Source: Peptoniphilus grossensis ph5 (GTDB lineage Bacteria; Bacillota; Clostridia; Tissierellales; Peptoniphilaceae). Taken from it: DNA of 41,145 bases. Numbering within the stretch: position 1 is the first letter of the stretch; each line of letters begins with the position of its first letter. The DNA lies in NCBI RefSeq assembly GCF_000311825.1, contig NZ_HE978566.1:37956-79100 (forward strand). Reading direction: 5' to 3'. Positions 1 through 8,541 of this stretch are shown here, piece after piece. Under the pieces are notes generated by a model that was not told where the DNA came from, ran no database searches, and was given only the letters and a program-made list of their open reading frames with translations. The translations under genes and the position numbers were made by a program.

Positions 1-92
1 GCCATAAAAAACAAAATTAGTACAATTAATCAAAATAGTGCTCTACTAGTTCATTTTGATAAAATATTACTTTATTTATGCTCGAAATTAGA

Positions 93-98
93 TATAAT
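93..98 (+). promoter_or_regulatory. Candidate -10 box for the glutamine/glutamate operon
   Basis: A perfect TATAAT lies in an AT-rich stretch 69 bases before the first gene of the operon. No good -35 box sits at the usual spacing, so this is tentative. The AT-rich background makes chance TATAAT matches common. The rest of 1-166 shows no gene. Confidence 0.4.
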
Positions 99-166
99 AT
101 TTATATATCTATTTTGTAAATTGCTCCTTACATAAGTAGGTAAATAAAAAAAGAGGAGATGATTTT

Positions 167-892
167 ATGGATTTATTAAGTATTTTAAATTCAAAACCAC
201 TTTATTTATTAGTAGGCGTATCACTAGCAATTATTTTTGTTATGTGTATCTTTTTTTGCAGAAGAGCAATTAAGAGAGCAAGAGAACTAGACATTTCAGA
301 TGACAAGATCAAGTCAGTAATAAGGGCTTCTGTAGTCTTTTCAATAGTACCATCAGTTTCTGTTATTATTGGACTTATTACACTTGCACCAATCCTTGGA
401 GTGCCTTGGCCATGGTTTAGACTTTCAGTAGTAGGTTCTTTACCTTATGAACTAATGGCAGCCGACCTTTCTGTTAAGGGAGCAGGATTCACAGGCTTTG
501 AAGACTTCTTGGCAAATGGAACACCAACTGTTATTGGAGCAATAATGTTTGTCATGAGTATTTCTATTATGGCAGGAATGGTATTCAATATCTTTGCACT
601 TAAGAGGGTACATACGGGCGTACTAAAGGCAGGAGAAAAGGACACTCCTTTTGTTGACTTAGCTCTATCTGTTCTTGTAATAGGAATGATGTCAGTATTT
701 GTTCCTGTACAATCTGTTAAGTCAACTATCCACTTGTTGACAATTCTTGTCAGCATGGCAATAACTTTAATTTGTCAAAAAATTGCAACTAAGTACAAGG
801 TAACTTGGTTAAATGATTTTACTATGTCCTTTGCACTTATAGGCGCAATGGCAGCATCAGTCATATTTACTAACATGGGAATAGGAGGTTAA
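167..892 (+). CDS. DUF5058 family membrane protein
   Basis: A 241-residue integral membrane protein with about six hydrophobic segments (roughly residues 10-30, 50-75, 120-145, 165-185, 190-205, 215-238). Its overall look matches the DUF5058 family. It starts at an ATG preceded by GAGGAG at good spacing. It ends two bases before the next membrane-protein gene, so the two are almost certainly co-translated and may form one transporter. Its place at the head of an operon with glutaminase, a GltS-type symporter and two M20 amidohydrolases suggests transport of a glutamine/glutamate-related compound. The family has no established biochemical function that I know of; the transport role is inference from context. 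Confidence 0.75.
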   Translation: MDLLSILNSKPLYLLVGVSLAIIFVMCIFFCRRAIKRARELDISDDKIKSVIRASVVFSIVPSVSVIIGLITLAPILGVPWPWFRLSVVGSLPYELMAADLSVKGAGFTGFEDFLANGTPTVIGAIMFVMSISIMAGMVFNIFALKRVHTGVLKAGEKDTPFVDLALSVLVIGMMSVFVPVQSVKSTIHLLTILVSMAITLICQKIATKYKVTWLNDFTMSFALIGAMAASVIFTNMGIGG

Positions 893-894
893 TT

Positions 895-1605
895 ATGCAA
901 ATGTCAAATTATATGAAGAATACTTATAGGTATGGTATTATCGCAACGCTACTTGCCATGGCACTAATGCTTGGCATACCAGCTATTATGTGTACGATTT
1001 ATGGAATGTGGCCTGAATGGTCTTTAATTGGATCAGTTGCAGGACCTTTACTTGCACTTTTCGTGCCAACAGCACTTGCAGAACAACTTACAATGATTCC
1101 TATTGGTGGAACAACATGTTATCTAAATTCAATTTTAGGAAATGTAATGAATATTAAATTTCCTTGCTACTTATCAGCAATAGCAACAGTTGACGCAACT
1201 CCTGGTACAGAAGAAGCCGATGTTATGGGAATGATAGCAGTAACAGTTTCAGGAATGGTTTCTATGATTACTATAGTTATTGGAGTAGTTTTACTTACAC
1301 CACTTAAGCCAATCCTTCAAACAGAATCAGTTGCAACAGCGACGATGTATATCCTACCAGCACTTTACGGATCTATGGGAATTTCTGCTTTTGTTTCAAC
1401 TAGTGCAGGTGCAAAATACAAGGCTCCAAAAAAACCACTTATAGCAATTGTTGCATTAGCAATAGTTTATGCCTTTAACTTTTTAGTAATGCCAATAGCA
1501 GGAAAAGAAGGATATGCAATGTTAATTATGTTAGTTGTAACGCTTTTAATTTCATACGCTTTTTTTAAGTCAGGTATTGTTAAATTAGAAAAGAAGGAAA
1601 AATAA
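895..1605 (+). CDS. Multi-pass membrane protein, partner of the DUF5058 protein
   Basis: A 236-residue hydrophobic protein with about six membrane segments, including strong ones near residues 15-35, 42-62, 115-138, 180-198 and 203-224. A short polar loop (residues 98-110) contains acidic residues, and the C-terminus is lysine-rich. A GGAGG lies just before the ATG at 895; an in-frame ATG at 901 is an equally possible start. It is two bases from the upstream DUF5058 gene and two bases from glutaminase, so the three genes form a tight translational unit. I do not recognise a named family. The similar length and topology of the two adjacent membrane proteins suggest a two-subunit permease, which is inference. 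Confidence 0.65.
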   Translation: MQMSNYMKNTYRYGIIATLLAMALMLGIPAIMCTIYGMWPEWSLIGSVAGPLLALFVPTALAEQLTMIPIGGTTCYLNSILGNVMNIKFPCYLSAIATVDATPGTEEADVMGMIAVTVSGMVSMITIVIGVVLLTPLKPILQTESVATATMYILPALYGSMGISAFVSTSAGAKYKAPKKPLIAIVALAIVYAFNFLVMPIAGKEGYAMLIMLVVTLLISYAFFKSGIVKLEKKEK

Positions 1606-1607
1606 TT

Positions 1608-2525
1608 ATGGATAATTTTTTAAATTCAGTAATAGAATATGGAAAAAATTTCGTTGATGAAGGAAAATTGGTGGACTACATTCCAATATTAAAAGACGCA
1701 GATAAGACTGCTATGGGAGTGTGCCTTATTGACAAAGACGGAAGAGTTTATGAAGCAGGAAAATCTCGAGAAAAATTTGCAATAATGTCCATTGTAAAAG
1801 TAATACTTTTCGAAATTGTCCTTGAAAATTATGAAATCGAAGAAATAAAAAAATATATTGGCTTTAAGGGTTCTTCAAAACCCTATGATTCAATTTTAGA
1901 CCTGGAAATGGAAAATGGAAAGCCAGTAAATCCTTTTATAAATTCAGGGGCAATAATGTCTTCTTATTTAATTTTCAAAAAATTTAAAGAAAAATCTATA
2001 GATGTTCTCTTTGAAAAGGCAAAAATTTTAACAGGAAATGAAGATATTGATTATGCTAGAGAGCTATTTAAAATAGCAGGCAATGGTGGAGATAATAATT
2101 TAGCTCTCACTTATATATTAAAGAAGCATGGTAGTATTGATAAAGAAACAAAAATAGAAGACGTCCTTTATATTTACAACTTAGCATGTTGCCTCATGGT
2201 GAACACAAGAGACTTAGCTGTTTTAGCATCTATTATTTCTAGAAATGGAATAGGACTTGATGGTAAAAGAGTAATGGAGGAAGACCATGCGAGAATTTTA
2301 AGGACACTTATGTCAATTTGTGGAACTTATGACTATTCAGGAGATTTTGCAATTAATATTGGTATTCCAGCAAAAAGTGGAGTTGGCGGAGGCATAATGG
2401 CAGCTACTAATAAAGATATTGGTCTATGCACCTTCTGCCCAGGATTAGACAGCTCAGGAAATTCAGTTGTTGGAGTTAAGATGTTAGAGATGATTTCAAG
2501 AGAATTAAAATTGGGTTATTATTAA
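1608..2525 (+). CDS. glsA: Glutaminase (serine-dependent beta-lactamase-like family)
   Basis: Hydrolyses L-glutamine to L-glutamate and ammonia in the cytosol. The 305-residue length fits the GlsA/YbgJ family. The catalytic Ser-x-x-Lys is visible as S61-I-V-K64, followed by the substrate-binding PFINSGAI motif (near 109-116), the NGGDNNLAL motif (near 159-167) and the glycine-rich PAKSGVGGG motif near 254-262. In most family members the first motif reads S-I-S-K; the I-V variant here keeps the catalytic pair. It begins two bases after a membrane-protein gene and is followed after 40 bases by a GltS-type symporter. That places it in a glutamine/glutamate use operon, probably feeding glutamate fermentation. 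Confidence 0.92.
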   Translation: MDNFLNSVIEYGKNFVDEGKLVDYIPILKDADKTAMGVCLIDKDGRVYEAGKSREKFAIMSIVKVILFEIVLENYEIEEIKKYIGFKGSSKPYDSILDLEMENGKPVNPFINSGAIMSSYLIFKKFKEKSIDVLFEKAKILTGNEDIDYARELFKIAGNGGDNNLALTYILKKHGSIDKETKIEDVLYIYNLACCLMVNTRDLAVLASIISRNGIGLDGKRVMEEDHARILRTLMSICGTYDYSGDFAINIGIPAKSGVGGGIMAATNKDIGLCTFCPGLDSSGNSVVGVKMLEMISRELKLGYY

Positions 2526-2565
2526 AGAGAGATTTATGAAATAAAAAAGAAAGAGAGATGATTAT

Positions 2566-3936
2566 ATGACAGGCGCAATGTTAACTACTTTATTTCAGAG
2601 TGTTTGCTTTCTAGCACTATTTTTATTAATAGGATTTTTCTTGAGGGCGAAAATTAAAGCTTTTCAAGAAACTTTTATACCAGCCAGCGTAATTGGAGGA
2701 TTTATCCTTTTATTACTTGGACCAATAGGTTTTGGTATTCTTCCAATTCCAGAAGAATGGATTAAAATCTGGTCACTTATACCAGGTATTTTAATCGTAC
2801 CAGTTGTTACAGCTACACCACTTGGTCTTGATTTAGGTGGAAAAAATGGAATGAAGAAGTTTAAGCCAGCAGTTCCACTATTTTTTATAATGTTTGCAGC
2901 TTATTATCTTCAAAATGCTATTGGTTTTGGTACTAACGAGCTATTTAGATCAATGGGTCAAGATTTATATGATACTTTTGGATGGGAACTTTGTATTGGT
3001 TATACTGGTGGTCACGGTACTGCAGGTATTCTCGGAAATATGCTTAGTGAACTTAATATTCCTTATTGGGAAACTGCACAAGGTGTTGCGGTTACAATGG
3101 CTACTTTTGGTCTAGTTGGTGGTATCTTAATTGGTATGGTATTGATTAACTGGGCTGCAAGAAAGGGCGAAACAGCTATACTTAAAGAACCTGGAGACAT
3201 TCCGAAAGATGTTAAAATCGGTTATGAAAAGGATGTTACTAAACAAGCTTCTCTTGGTAGAGAAACAACAAAGTCTGCATCTATGGATACAGTTACATTT
3301 CACGCAGCAGTAATATTTTTAGGATGTCTTATTGCCTATGGGATTTTAGCAGTTTCTAAGAAATACAATATTCCAGGACTTAAATCAATATCAGTTTGGG
3401 CTTATGGTATCTTAGTAATGTTTGTTATTTGGGCAGTTATTAAAAAGCTAAATCTAGACTTCTTAATTGACTCAAATGTAAAAGGGAAAATAACAGGATC
3501 TCTAACTGAATTTGCAGTTATTGGTGCTGTTGCATCACTTCCTCTAAAAACGGTATTTACTTATTTTGTGCCTATTATGGTAATGGTTATATTGGGGTAT
3601 ATTGGAACTGTAGGAATTCTTTTATTCCTATGCAAGAGATACCTAAAAGTAGACTGGTTTGAACACATGATAGCAACTCTTGGTATGTCTACTGGAGTAT
3701 TTTTAACTGGTCTTTTGCTATTAAAGATTTGCGATCCAGATTCAGAAAGTACAGCACTAGGAAATTATTCAATTTCCTTCTCAATAATATCTGCTGTAAC
3801 CTTTGCCATTATGCCGTTAATTTTAAATATTATTTTGGCAAAGGGTCCAGGTACTGCTTTTATTTTGACAAGTGGACTTACAGTAATTGGAATAATTGCA
3901 ACAATTATTTCATCTAAGTTACTTTTAAAAGATTGA
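2566..3936 (+). CDS. gltS: Sodium/glutamate symporter family protein (GltS-like)
   Basis: A 456-residue, roughly 10-12-pass transporter of the ESS (glutamate:sodium symporter) family. The hallmark GGHGTAG motif is present near residues 148-154, after a helix ending in GYT, as in GltS. A second symmetry-related half follows a central hydrophilic loop (about residues 197-240). It is somewhat longer than E. coli GltS (about 400 residues), mainly because of that loop. AAGAAAGAGAG precedes the ATG. In the operon it follows glutaminase and precedes two M20 amidohydrolases. Substrate is probably glutamate or a glutamate-containing compound. Direction and exact substrate cannot be read from sequence. 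Confidence 0.85.
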   Translation: MTGAMLTTLFQSVCFLALFLLIGFFLRAKIKAFQETFIPASVIGGFILLLLGPIGFGILPIPEEWIKIWSLIPGILIVPVVTATPLGLDLGGKNGMKKFKPAVPLFFIMFAAYYLQNAIGFGTNELFRSMGQDLYDTFGWELCIGYTGGHGTAGILGNMLSELNIPYWETAQGVAVTMATFGLVGGILIGMVLINWAARKGETAILKEPGDIPKDVKIGYEKDVTKQASLGRETTKSASMDTVTFHAAVIFLGCLIAYGILAVSKKYNIPGLKSISVWAYGILVMFVIWAVIKKLNLDFLIDSNVKGKITGSLTEFAVIGAVASLPLKTVFTYFVPIMVMVILGYIGTVGILLFLCKRYLKVDWFEHMIATLGMSTGVFLTGLLLLKICDPDSESTALGNYSISFSIISAVTFAIMPLILNIILAKGPGTAFILTSGLTVIGIIATIISSKLLLKD

Positions 3937-3969
3937 GATATTGGAAAATGATTTTTTAAGGAGAGTAAT

Positions 3970-5370
3970 ATGGACAAATATAACGATGAACTTATGGAAC
4001 TTGCTAAAAATATTTGGGGATATGCGGAAATTAAGTGGAAGGAATATAAATCCGTTGAAGCCCAAAAAGAAATTTTAAAAAAGCATGGTTTTAAAATAAA
4101 TGACAACTTGGCAGATTTGCCAACTGCCTTTAGTGCAGAATACGGAGATTCTAAGGGATCTACAATTGGATTTTTAGGTGAATTTGACGCCCTATCTGGA
4201 CTTTCTCAAGTTGAAGACTTAGCTGAGAGAAAGGAAATGATTGAGGGTGCATGTGGTCATGGTTGTGGTCACCACCTCTTGGGGACAGCATCTATTGGTG
4301 CAGCGCTTAAACTAAAAGATTATATTTATGAAAACAATCTTAAGGCTAGAGTAATTTACTTTGGCTGTCCAGCAGAAGAAGGGGGAAGTGGAAAGGCCTT
4401 TATGGCGAAGGCTGGTTGCTTTGATGATTTAGATATTGCAATAACTTGGCACCCCTTTAATGGAAATGCAATCTTCACAGGTTCTCTTCTAGCTAATAAG
4501 CAAGTTTATGTAAAATTTAGGGGCAGGGGAGCCCATGCTGCAGGGTCTCCACACCTAGGAAGGTCTGCTCTTGATGGTCTTGAACTTGTAAACATTGGCG
4601 TACAATTTTTGAGAGAGCACATGCAAGACTTTGAAAGGATACACTACTCAATAATAGATCCTGGTTCTGCATCTCCAAATGTTGTTCAGCCTTATGCTGA
4701 AGGAATATATTTGTTGAGGTCAAAGGATACTGAACATGTAAATAGACTTTATGAAAGATTTGAAAAAATAGTTGAGGGCGCAGGTCTTATGACTGAAACT
4801 GAACCAGAAATTATTTTTGACAAGGCTTGTTCCAATGTAATTCCTAACCCTGTAATCGAAGAAGAACTTTACAAGGCCTTCTTGGAAGAGGGACCAATAG
4901 AATTTACAGAAGAAGAAATAGAATATGCTAAAAAGTTTAGAGAAACTTATCCAATTGAAAATATTGAAAGCGAAACTACAATAGGATTTTCAGAAGATAA
5001 AAATGCAGAATTAAGTTATTTGAAAGAAAATATTTTGTATGACAAAATTTTAGATTACAAACAATCAAATGATATAATGATGGGTTCATCTGATGTCGGT
5101 GATTGTTCTAATGTTGTGCCAACAGCTCAAATAATAACAGCATGCTATGCCATAGGAACAACTGCACACTCTTGGCAAGAAGTTGCTCAAGGCAAATCTT
5201 CAATTGCAATGAAGGGAATGCTAAAGGCATCTGATGTAATGGCAAGGGCAGCTATGAGCTTCCTTGATAATCCTGAACTCATCGAGAAGGCTCGTGAAGA
5301 ATTTATTAAGGTTCGTGGAGAAAAATTCATTTCACCAATTCCAGACGGAGTAAGGCCAAGGATGAATTGA
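3970..5370 (+). CDS. M20 family amidohydrolase, AbgB-like
   Basis: A 466-residue zinc metallo-amidohydrolase of the M20/AbgB type. Visible metal-site elements are EFDAL (residues 71-75, D73), the histidine-rich HGCGHH stretch (H97, H101, H102), PAEEG (about 139-143), and a late H-containing segment (TTAHSW near 396-401). The dimerisation domain with GRGAHAAGSPH (about 183-194) follows the PAEEG motif. Length is close to E. coli p-aminobenzoyl-glutamate hydrolase subunit B (481). It lies 33 bases after the symporter and is followed immediately by a second M20 enzyme, echoing the abgA-abgB pairing. An N-acyl- or aminobenzoyl-glutamate substrate is inferred from context; other N-acyl amino acids are possible. 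Confidence 0.8.
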   Translation: MDKYNDELMELAKNIWGYAEIKWKEYKSVEAQKEILKKHGFKINDNLADLPTAFSAEYGDSKGSTIGFLGEFDALSGLSQVEDLAERKEMIEGACGHGCGHHLLGTASIGAALKLKDYIYENNLKARVIYFGCPAEEGGSGKAFMAKAGCFDDLDIAITWHPFNGNAIFTGSLLANKQVYVKFRGRGAHAAGSPHLGRSALDGLELVNIGVQFLREHMQDFERIHYSIIDPGSASPNVVQPYAEGIYLLRSKDTEHVNRLYERFEKIVEGAGLMTETEPEIIFDKACSNVIPNPVIEEELYKAFLEEGPIEFTEEEIEYAKKFRETYPIENIESETTIGFSEDKNAELSYLKENILYDKILDYKQSNDIMMGSSDVGDCSNVVPTAQIITACYAIGTTAHSWQEVAQGKSSIAMKGMLKASDVMARAAMSFLDNPELIEKAREEFIKVRGEKFISPIPDGVRPRMN

Positions 5371-5371
5371 T

Positions 5372-6553
5372 ATGAGTGGCATTTTACAAGAGTCAAAAAA
5401 CAACCAAGAGCTTTTAGTTAAAATAAGAAGAGAACTCCACATGAATGCAGAAACTTCACAAAATGAAGTTGAAACATCAAAGATAATAATGAAATATCTT
5501 GACGAGTTTAATATTCCATATAAAAGTGAAGTTGGCGGTCATGGAATTGTGGCTGAAATTGTTGGAGATGAGGCAGGAAAAACTGTTGCATTAAGAGCTG
5601 ACATGGATGCACTTGAAATGGAGGAAGAGAATGACATTGATTTTAAATCTAAGAATAAAAATGTAATGCATTCTTGTGGGCATGACTCCCATATGACTTT
5701 TCTTCTTGGGGCAGCTAAGCTTTTAAATTACAACAAGGACAAAATAAAAGGCAAAGTAAAACTTGTATTTCAACCAGCGGAGGAGCTTTCGCCAATTGGT
5801 GGAGCACCTAAAATCTTAGAGTCAGGGCTTCTTGATGATGTAGATGCAATTTTTGGCTCACATGTATGGCCAGATCTTCCTTTTGGAAAGATTGCTATAA
5901 AAGAAGGTCCTATGATGGCTAACTCTGATCATTTCACTATAAAATTTATTGGCGCATCGTCTCACGCAGCTAAACCTCACGAAGGTGTTGATGCCATTGT
6001 TATGGGTTCACAATTTGTAAATGGAATGCAAACATTAATATCCAGAAATACTGATCCAATGAATTCTGCAGTTTTAACTGTTGGAAGATTTATATCAGGG
6101 ACAAGGTATAATGTTATGCCAGAAGAAGCCCTAATTGATGGAACTTGCAGAACTTTTTCACATGATGATAGGATGAGAATTTTTAAAGATATGGGAAATC
6201 TTGCAAAAGCAATTGCAGAAGTGAATCATGGTGATTGTGAGTATAATTATGGTTTTGGATATCCAGCAGTAATGAATGAGAAAGATTCAGTAAAAATAGT
6301 TAAGAAGAGCGTAGCTGAGCTATTTGGAGAAGATTCAATTTTAGAAATAGAAAAGCCCGCTATGACAGCTGAAGACTTCGCCTTCTATCTTCAAAAAATA
6401 AAAGGAGCTTTTTACTGGGTTGGAATTGGCAAAGAAGGAGAGAAAAATTATCCTCTTCATAGTAATAAATTTTATTTAAATGAAGATATTCTATATAGGG
6501 GAGCTGCCCTTATGTACGAAATTGCCTTAAATTTTTTAAATGAAGTTAAATAA
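5372..6553 (+). CDS. M20 family amidohydrolase (AbgA / hippurate hydrolase-like)
   Basis: A 393-residue M20D-type amidohydrolase. It shows RADMDAL (about 74-80), the metal-binding HSCGHDSH (about 99-106), QPAEE (about 134-138), a dimerisation segment with ASSHAAKPHEG (about 195-205), and a C-terminal TAEDFAFY metal-ligand motif. The start ATG overlaps the previous stop region (one-base gap, TGATATG), so it is translationally coupled to the AbgB-like gene. Family members hydrolyse N-acyl amino acids such as hippurate, indole-acetyl amino acids or p-aminobenzoyl-glutamate. Together with the upstream glutaminase and symporter it probably frees glutamate or another amino acid from an amide-linked compound. 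Confidence 0.85.
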   Translation: MSGILQESKNNQELLVKIRRELHMNAETSQNEVETSKIIMKYLDEFNIPYKSEVGGHGIVAEIVGDEAGKTVALRADMDALEMEEENDIDFKSKNKNVMHSCGHDSHMTFLLGAAKLLNYNKDKIKGKVKLVFQPAEELSPIGGAPKILESGLLDDVDAIFGSHVWPDLPFGKIAIKEGPMMANSDHFTIKFIGASSHAAKPHEGVDAIVMGSQFVNGMQTLISRNTDPMNSAVLTVGRFISGTRYNVMPEEALIDGTCRTFSHDDRMRIFKDMGNLAKAIAEVNHGDCEYNYGFGYPAVMNEKDSVKIVKKSVAELFGEDSILEIEKPAMTAEDFAFYLQKIKGAFYWVGIGKEGEKNYPLHSNKFYLNEDILYRGAALMYEIALNFLNEVK

Positions 6554-6611
6554 TTTTAAAAACTTAAAATTTTAGGAGTCCTTAAGATGGATTCACTATC
6601 TAAAAAATTAT

Positions 6612-6643
6612 TCGGCATGAAGTAATCTTTGTGCCGATTTTTT
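6612..6643 (+). terminator. Probable intrinsic terminator of the glutamine/glutamate operon
   Basis: A 6-bp stem (TCGGCA at 6612-6617 with TGCCGA at 6632-6637), a 14-base loop and a run of six T. It follows the last operon gene by about 60 bases. The stem is short, so strength is uncertain. Confidence 0.6.
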
Positions 6644-6684
6644 CTTGCCTTGTAACTTGAAAAATATTATATAATATTTTTGTA

Positions 6685-6741
6685 GATATAATAATTTGCG
6701 GAAATTTTTCTTGGATATAATAATGTGCAGAAATTTTTGTT
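6685..6741 (+). repeat. Two direct repeats (29-nt period) carrying TATAAT boxes
   Basis: Copies at 6685-6712 and 6714-6741 differ at three of 28 positions. A weaker third copy runs on toward 6765. Each copy carries a TATAAT (6687-6692, 6716-6721, 6743-6748). They lie just upstream of a lipoprotein gene and could be stacked -10 elements or a simple local duplication. Confidence 0.6.
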
Positions 6742-6804
6742 ATATAATTATTGGCAAAAAATTTATTTACAAAATTTTAAAAGCTACATAAAAAGGAGGG
6801 TTCT

Positions 6805-7446
6805 ATGAAAAAATATTTTTTACTTTTAATGGCGTGCCTAATGTTTGTACTTCCTGCTTGCAATAAGACAGGTCCAAGTGAAAATAAAGCTGAAAGCACT
6901 TATCCGCCTATGGTTAAGGTTAAGGGCAAAACCTATGTTGACACAGGCTATGAAAATGCTATGGTCACATGCGGCACAGCAGACGGTCAAATAAAAACTA
7001 CTGTTGATGGGCGAGAGATGCCTAGTAAGGACGATGAATCTAATTTTGGCAAGGGCTATGGCTACCAAACTTGGGAGGAGGGCTATATAAATGTTCAAAT
7101 TGACAATAGGTGGATTTTATTTAGGGACCTTGACCTAAAAGATGAAAGCAGAGAAATTCCTGAGTGGGTTGCTCACTTTACAGGTAAGGTCATAAAGGCA
7201 GAAGAAGACTCACTTATGGTCGAAGCGACTCAAATTGATGACAGATTTTATTTTAAAGAAATAATGACAAAGCCCATCTCTCTATCAATAGATAATTTAG
7301 ATAATTCTAAAGATGGAAAAGTTACTACAGAAGGTCTTGAAGGTAAAACTGTTGAAGTTTATTTTGGCGGAGAAATTAAAAATATTGAGCCAGAAAATTC
7401 TGTTCCAATTTTTCTTGAAAAAATTTATAGGATTGATGTGAAATAA
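6805..7446 (+). CDS. Predicted lipoprotein of unknown function
   Basis: A 213-residue protein with a clear lipoprotein signal: MKKY, a hydrophobic stretch, then LPAC with the lipidated cysteine at residue 19. The mature part is hydrophilic, with a lysine/threonine-rich linker and no domain I recognise. The second half (about 120-212) looks beta-rich, with alternating hydrophobic residues, and may be an OB-like or small beta domain. A strong AAGGAGGG precedes the ATG. It stands alone, with a terminator upstream and its own AT-rich promoter region. It is expected on the outer face of the membrane. Function unknown. Confidence 0.8.
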   Translation: MKKYFLLLMACLMFVLPACNKTGPSENKAESTYPPMVKVKGKTYVDTGYENAMVTCGTADGQIKTTVDGREMPSKDDESNFGKGYGYQTWEEGYINVQIDNRWILFRDLDLKDESREIPEWVAHFTGKVIKAEEDSLMVEATQIDDRFYFKEIMTKPISLSIDNLDNSKDGKVTTEGLEGKTVEVYFGGEIKNIEPENSVPIFLEKIYRIDVK

Positions 7447-7499
7447 AAAAATAATACTTAAAGTTTGGATAGCTTTTTAATAAGAAGGGGCAAATATAT

Positions 7500-7528
7500 T
7501 TTACAAATTCACTTTAGCATATTATAAT
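7500..7528 (+). promoter_or_regulatory. Sigma-A type promoter of the dehydratase-aminotransferase operon
   Basis: TTTACA at 7500-7505, a 17-base spacer and a perfect TATAAT at 7523-7528, about 45 bases before the dehydratase ATG. A 9-bp inverted repeat (AAATTCACT at 7505-7513, AGTGAATTT at 7551-7559) brackets the -10 box and start site and might be an operator or an mRNA hairpin. Confidence 0.7.
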
Positions 7529-7573
7529 CTTAATAATTAGTATTTAATTTAGTGAATTTTTAAGGAGAAATAA

Positions 7574-8530
7574 ATGGATTATAGAAATGGATACAAGGAC
7601 ACAATAAAGGCGAGAGAGAGAATTAGGGATTATGTTTATGACACACCTCTTATTAGGCTTGACTATATTTCCGAAGCCTTAGGTACTTCTGTCTACGCCA
7701 AAATGGAAAATATGCAAAGGACAAATTCTTTTAAAATTAGGGGAGCTCTAAATAAGGTTAGAAAGCTTTCCACTGAAGAGCTAGAAAAGGGTGTCGTAAC
7801 TGCTTCTTCTGGCAATCACGGCAAGGCAATTGCTACTTGTGCTAAGATGCTTGGAATTCCCGCAAAGATTGTCCTGTCAGATACTTCTACTGAATTAAAG
7901 AGGCAGATGATAAGGGATCTTGGCGCTGAAGTTGTAATTACAACAGTGGAAAAAAGATTTGAAGTTGCAAAAGAAATTTCTGAAAAAGAAGGCATGACTT
8001 TTATTCATCCCTTTGACGATTTAGATGTGTCTGAAGGTCAAGGCACTATAGCTGTTGAAATTTTAAATAAGATGGATCACTTGAAGATGATTGTGCCCAT
8101 TGGTGGTGGCGGACTTATTTCTGGCATTGCCATGTACACTAAGGGTGTAACTAGATGGGCTGAGGTAATTGGTGTTGAGCCAGAAAATGTGGCAAGATTT
8201 ACTGCTTCTTTAAAGGAAGGAAGACCAATTGATGTGGAAAGAGGAGAAACTCTTGCTGATGGACTTCTTTCTGTTAAGCCTGGTGATCATGTATTTCCAA
8301 TTGTAAGGGATCTTGTTGATCATGTGGTAACTTGCCAAGATAAATATATTAAAAAAGCACTTGATTTGTTGTATAATAAAGAGAAATTAATTGTTGAGCC
8401 ATCTTCTGCTATTGGTCTTGGAGCAATCCTTGAGGGCAAAATAAAATATGATGACAGGGACAAGCTGGTTCTAATCATCACAGGGGGCAATGTGGAAGCC
8501 AGCTCAATTGAAAAAATAATTAATTCATGA
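7574..8530 (+). CDS. Threonine/serine dehydratase (PLP-dependent, fold type II)
   Basis: Deaminates threonine (to 2-oxobutanoate) or serine (to pyruvate). The PLP lysine is K54 in NSFKIRGA. The substrate loop SSGNHG spans about 79-84, and the phosphate-binding GGGGLISG lies near 175-182. At 318 residues it has the catalytic domain only and lacks the C-terminal ACT-like regulatory domain of biosynthetic IlvA, so it fits the short catabolic TdcB-like class. The start is supported by AAGGAG. Its stop lies 11 bases before the start of an aminotransferase, so the two are coupled. A role in amino-acid fermentation is inferred. Related enzymes such as serine racemase or hydroxyaspartate dehydratase cannot be excluded. 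Confidence 0.87.
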   Translation: MDYRNGYKDTIKARERIRDYVYDTPLIRLDYISEALGTSVYAKMENMQRTNSFKIRGALNKVRKLSTEELEKGVVTASSGNHGKAIATCAKMLGIPAKIVLSDTSTELKRQMIRDLGAEVVITTVEKRFEVAKEISEKEGMTFIHPFDDLDVSEGQGTIAVEILNKMDHLKMIVPIGGGGLISGIAMYTKGVTRWAEVIGVEPENVARFTASLKEGRPIDVERGETLADGLLSVKPGDHVFPIVRDLVDHVVTCQDKYIKKALDLLYNKEKLIVEPSSAIGLGAILEGKIKYDDRDKLVLIITGGNVEASSIEKIINS

Positions 8531-8541
8531 GGGAGGAAGCT

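Noticed and set aside
445-756. 103-residue - strand frame inside the DUF5058 gene
   Set aside because: Shadow frame of a membrane protein; no ribosome site and no independent support.
3765-4106. 113-residue - strand frame across the GltS-M20 junction
   Set aside because: It is antisense to two conserved coding ends and has no ribosome site.
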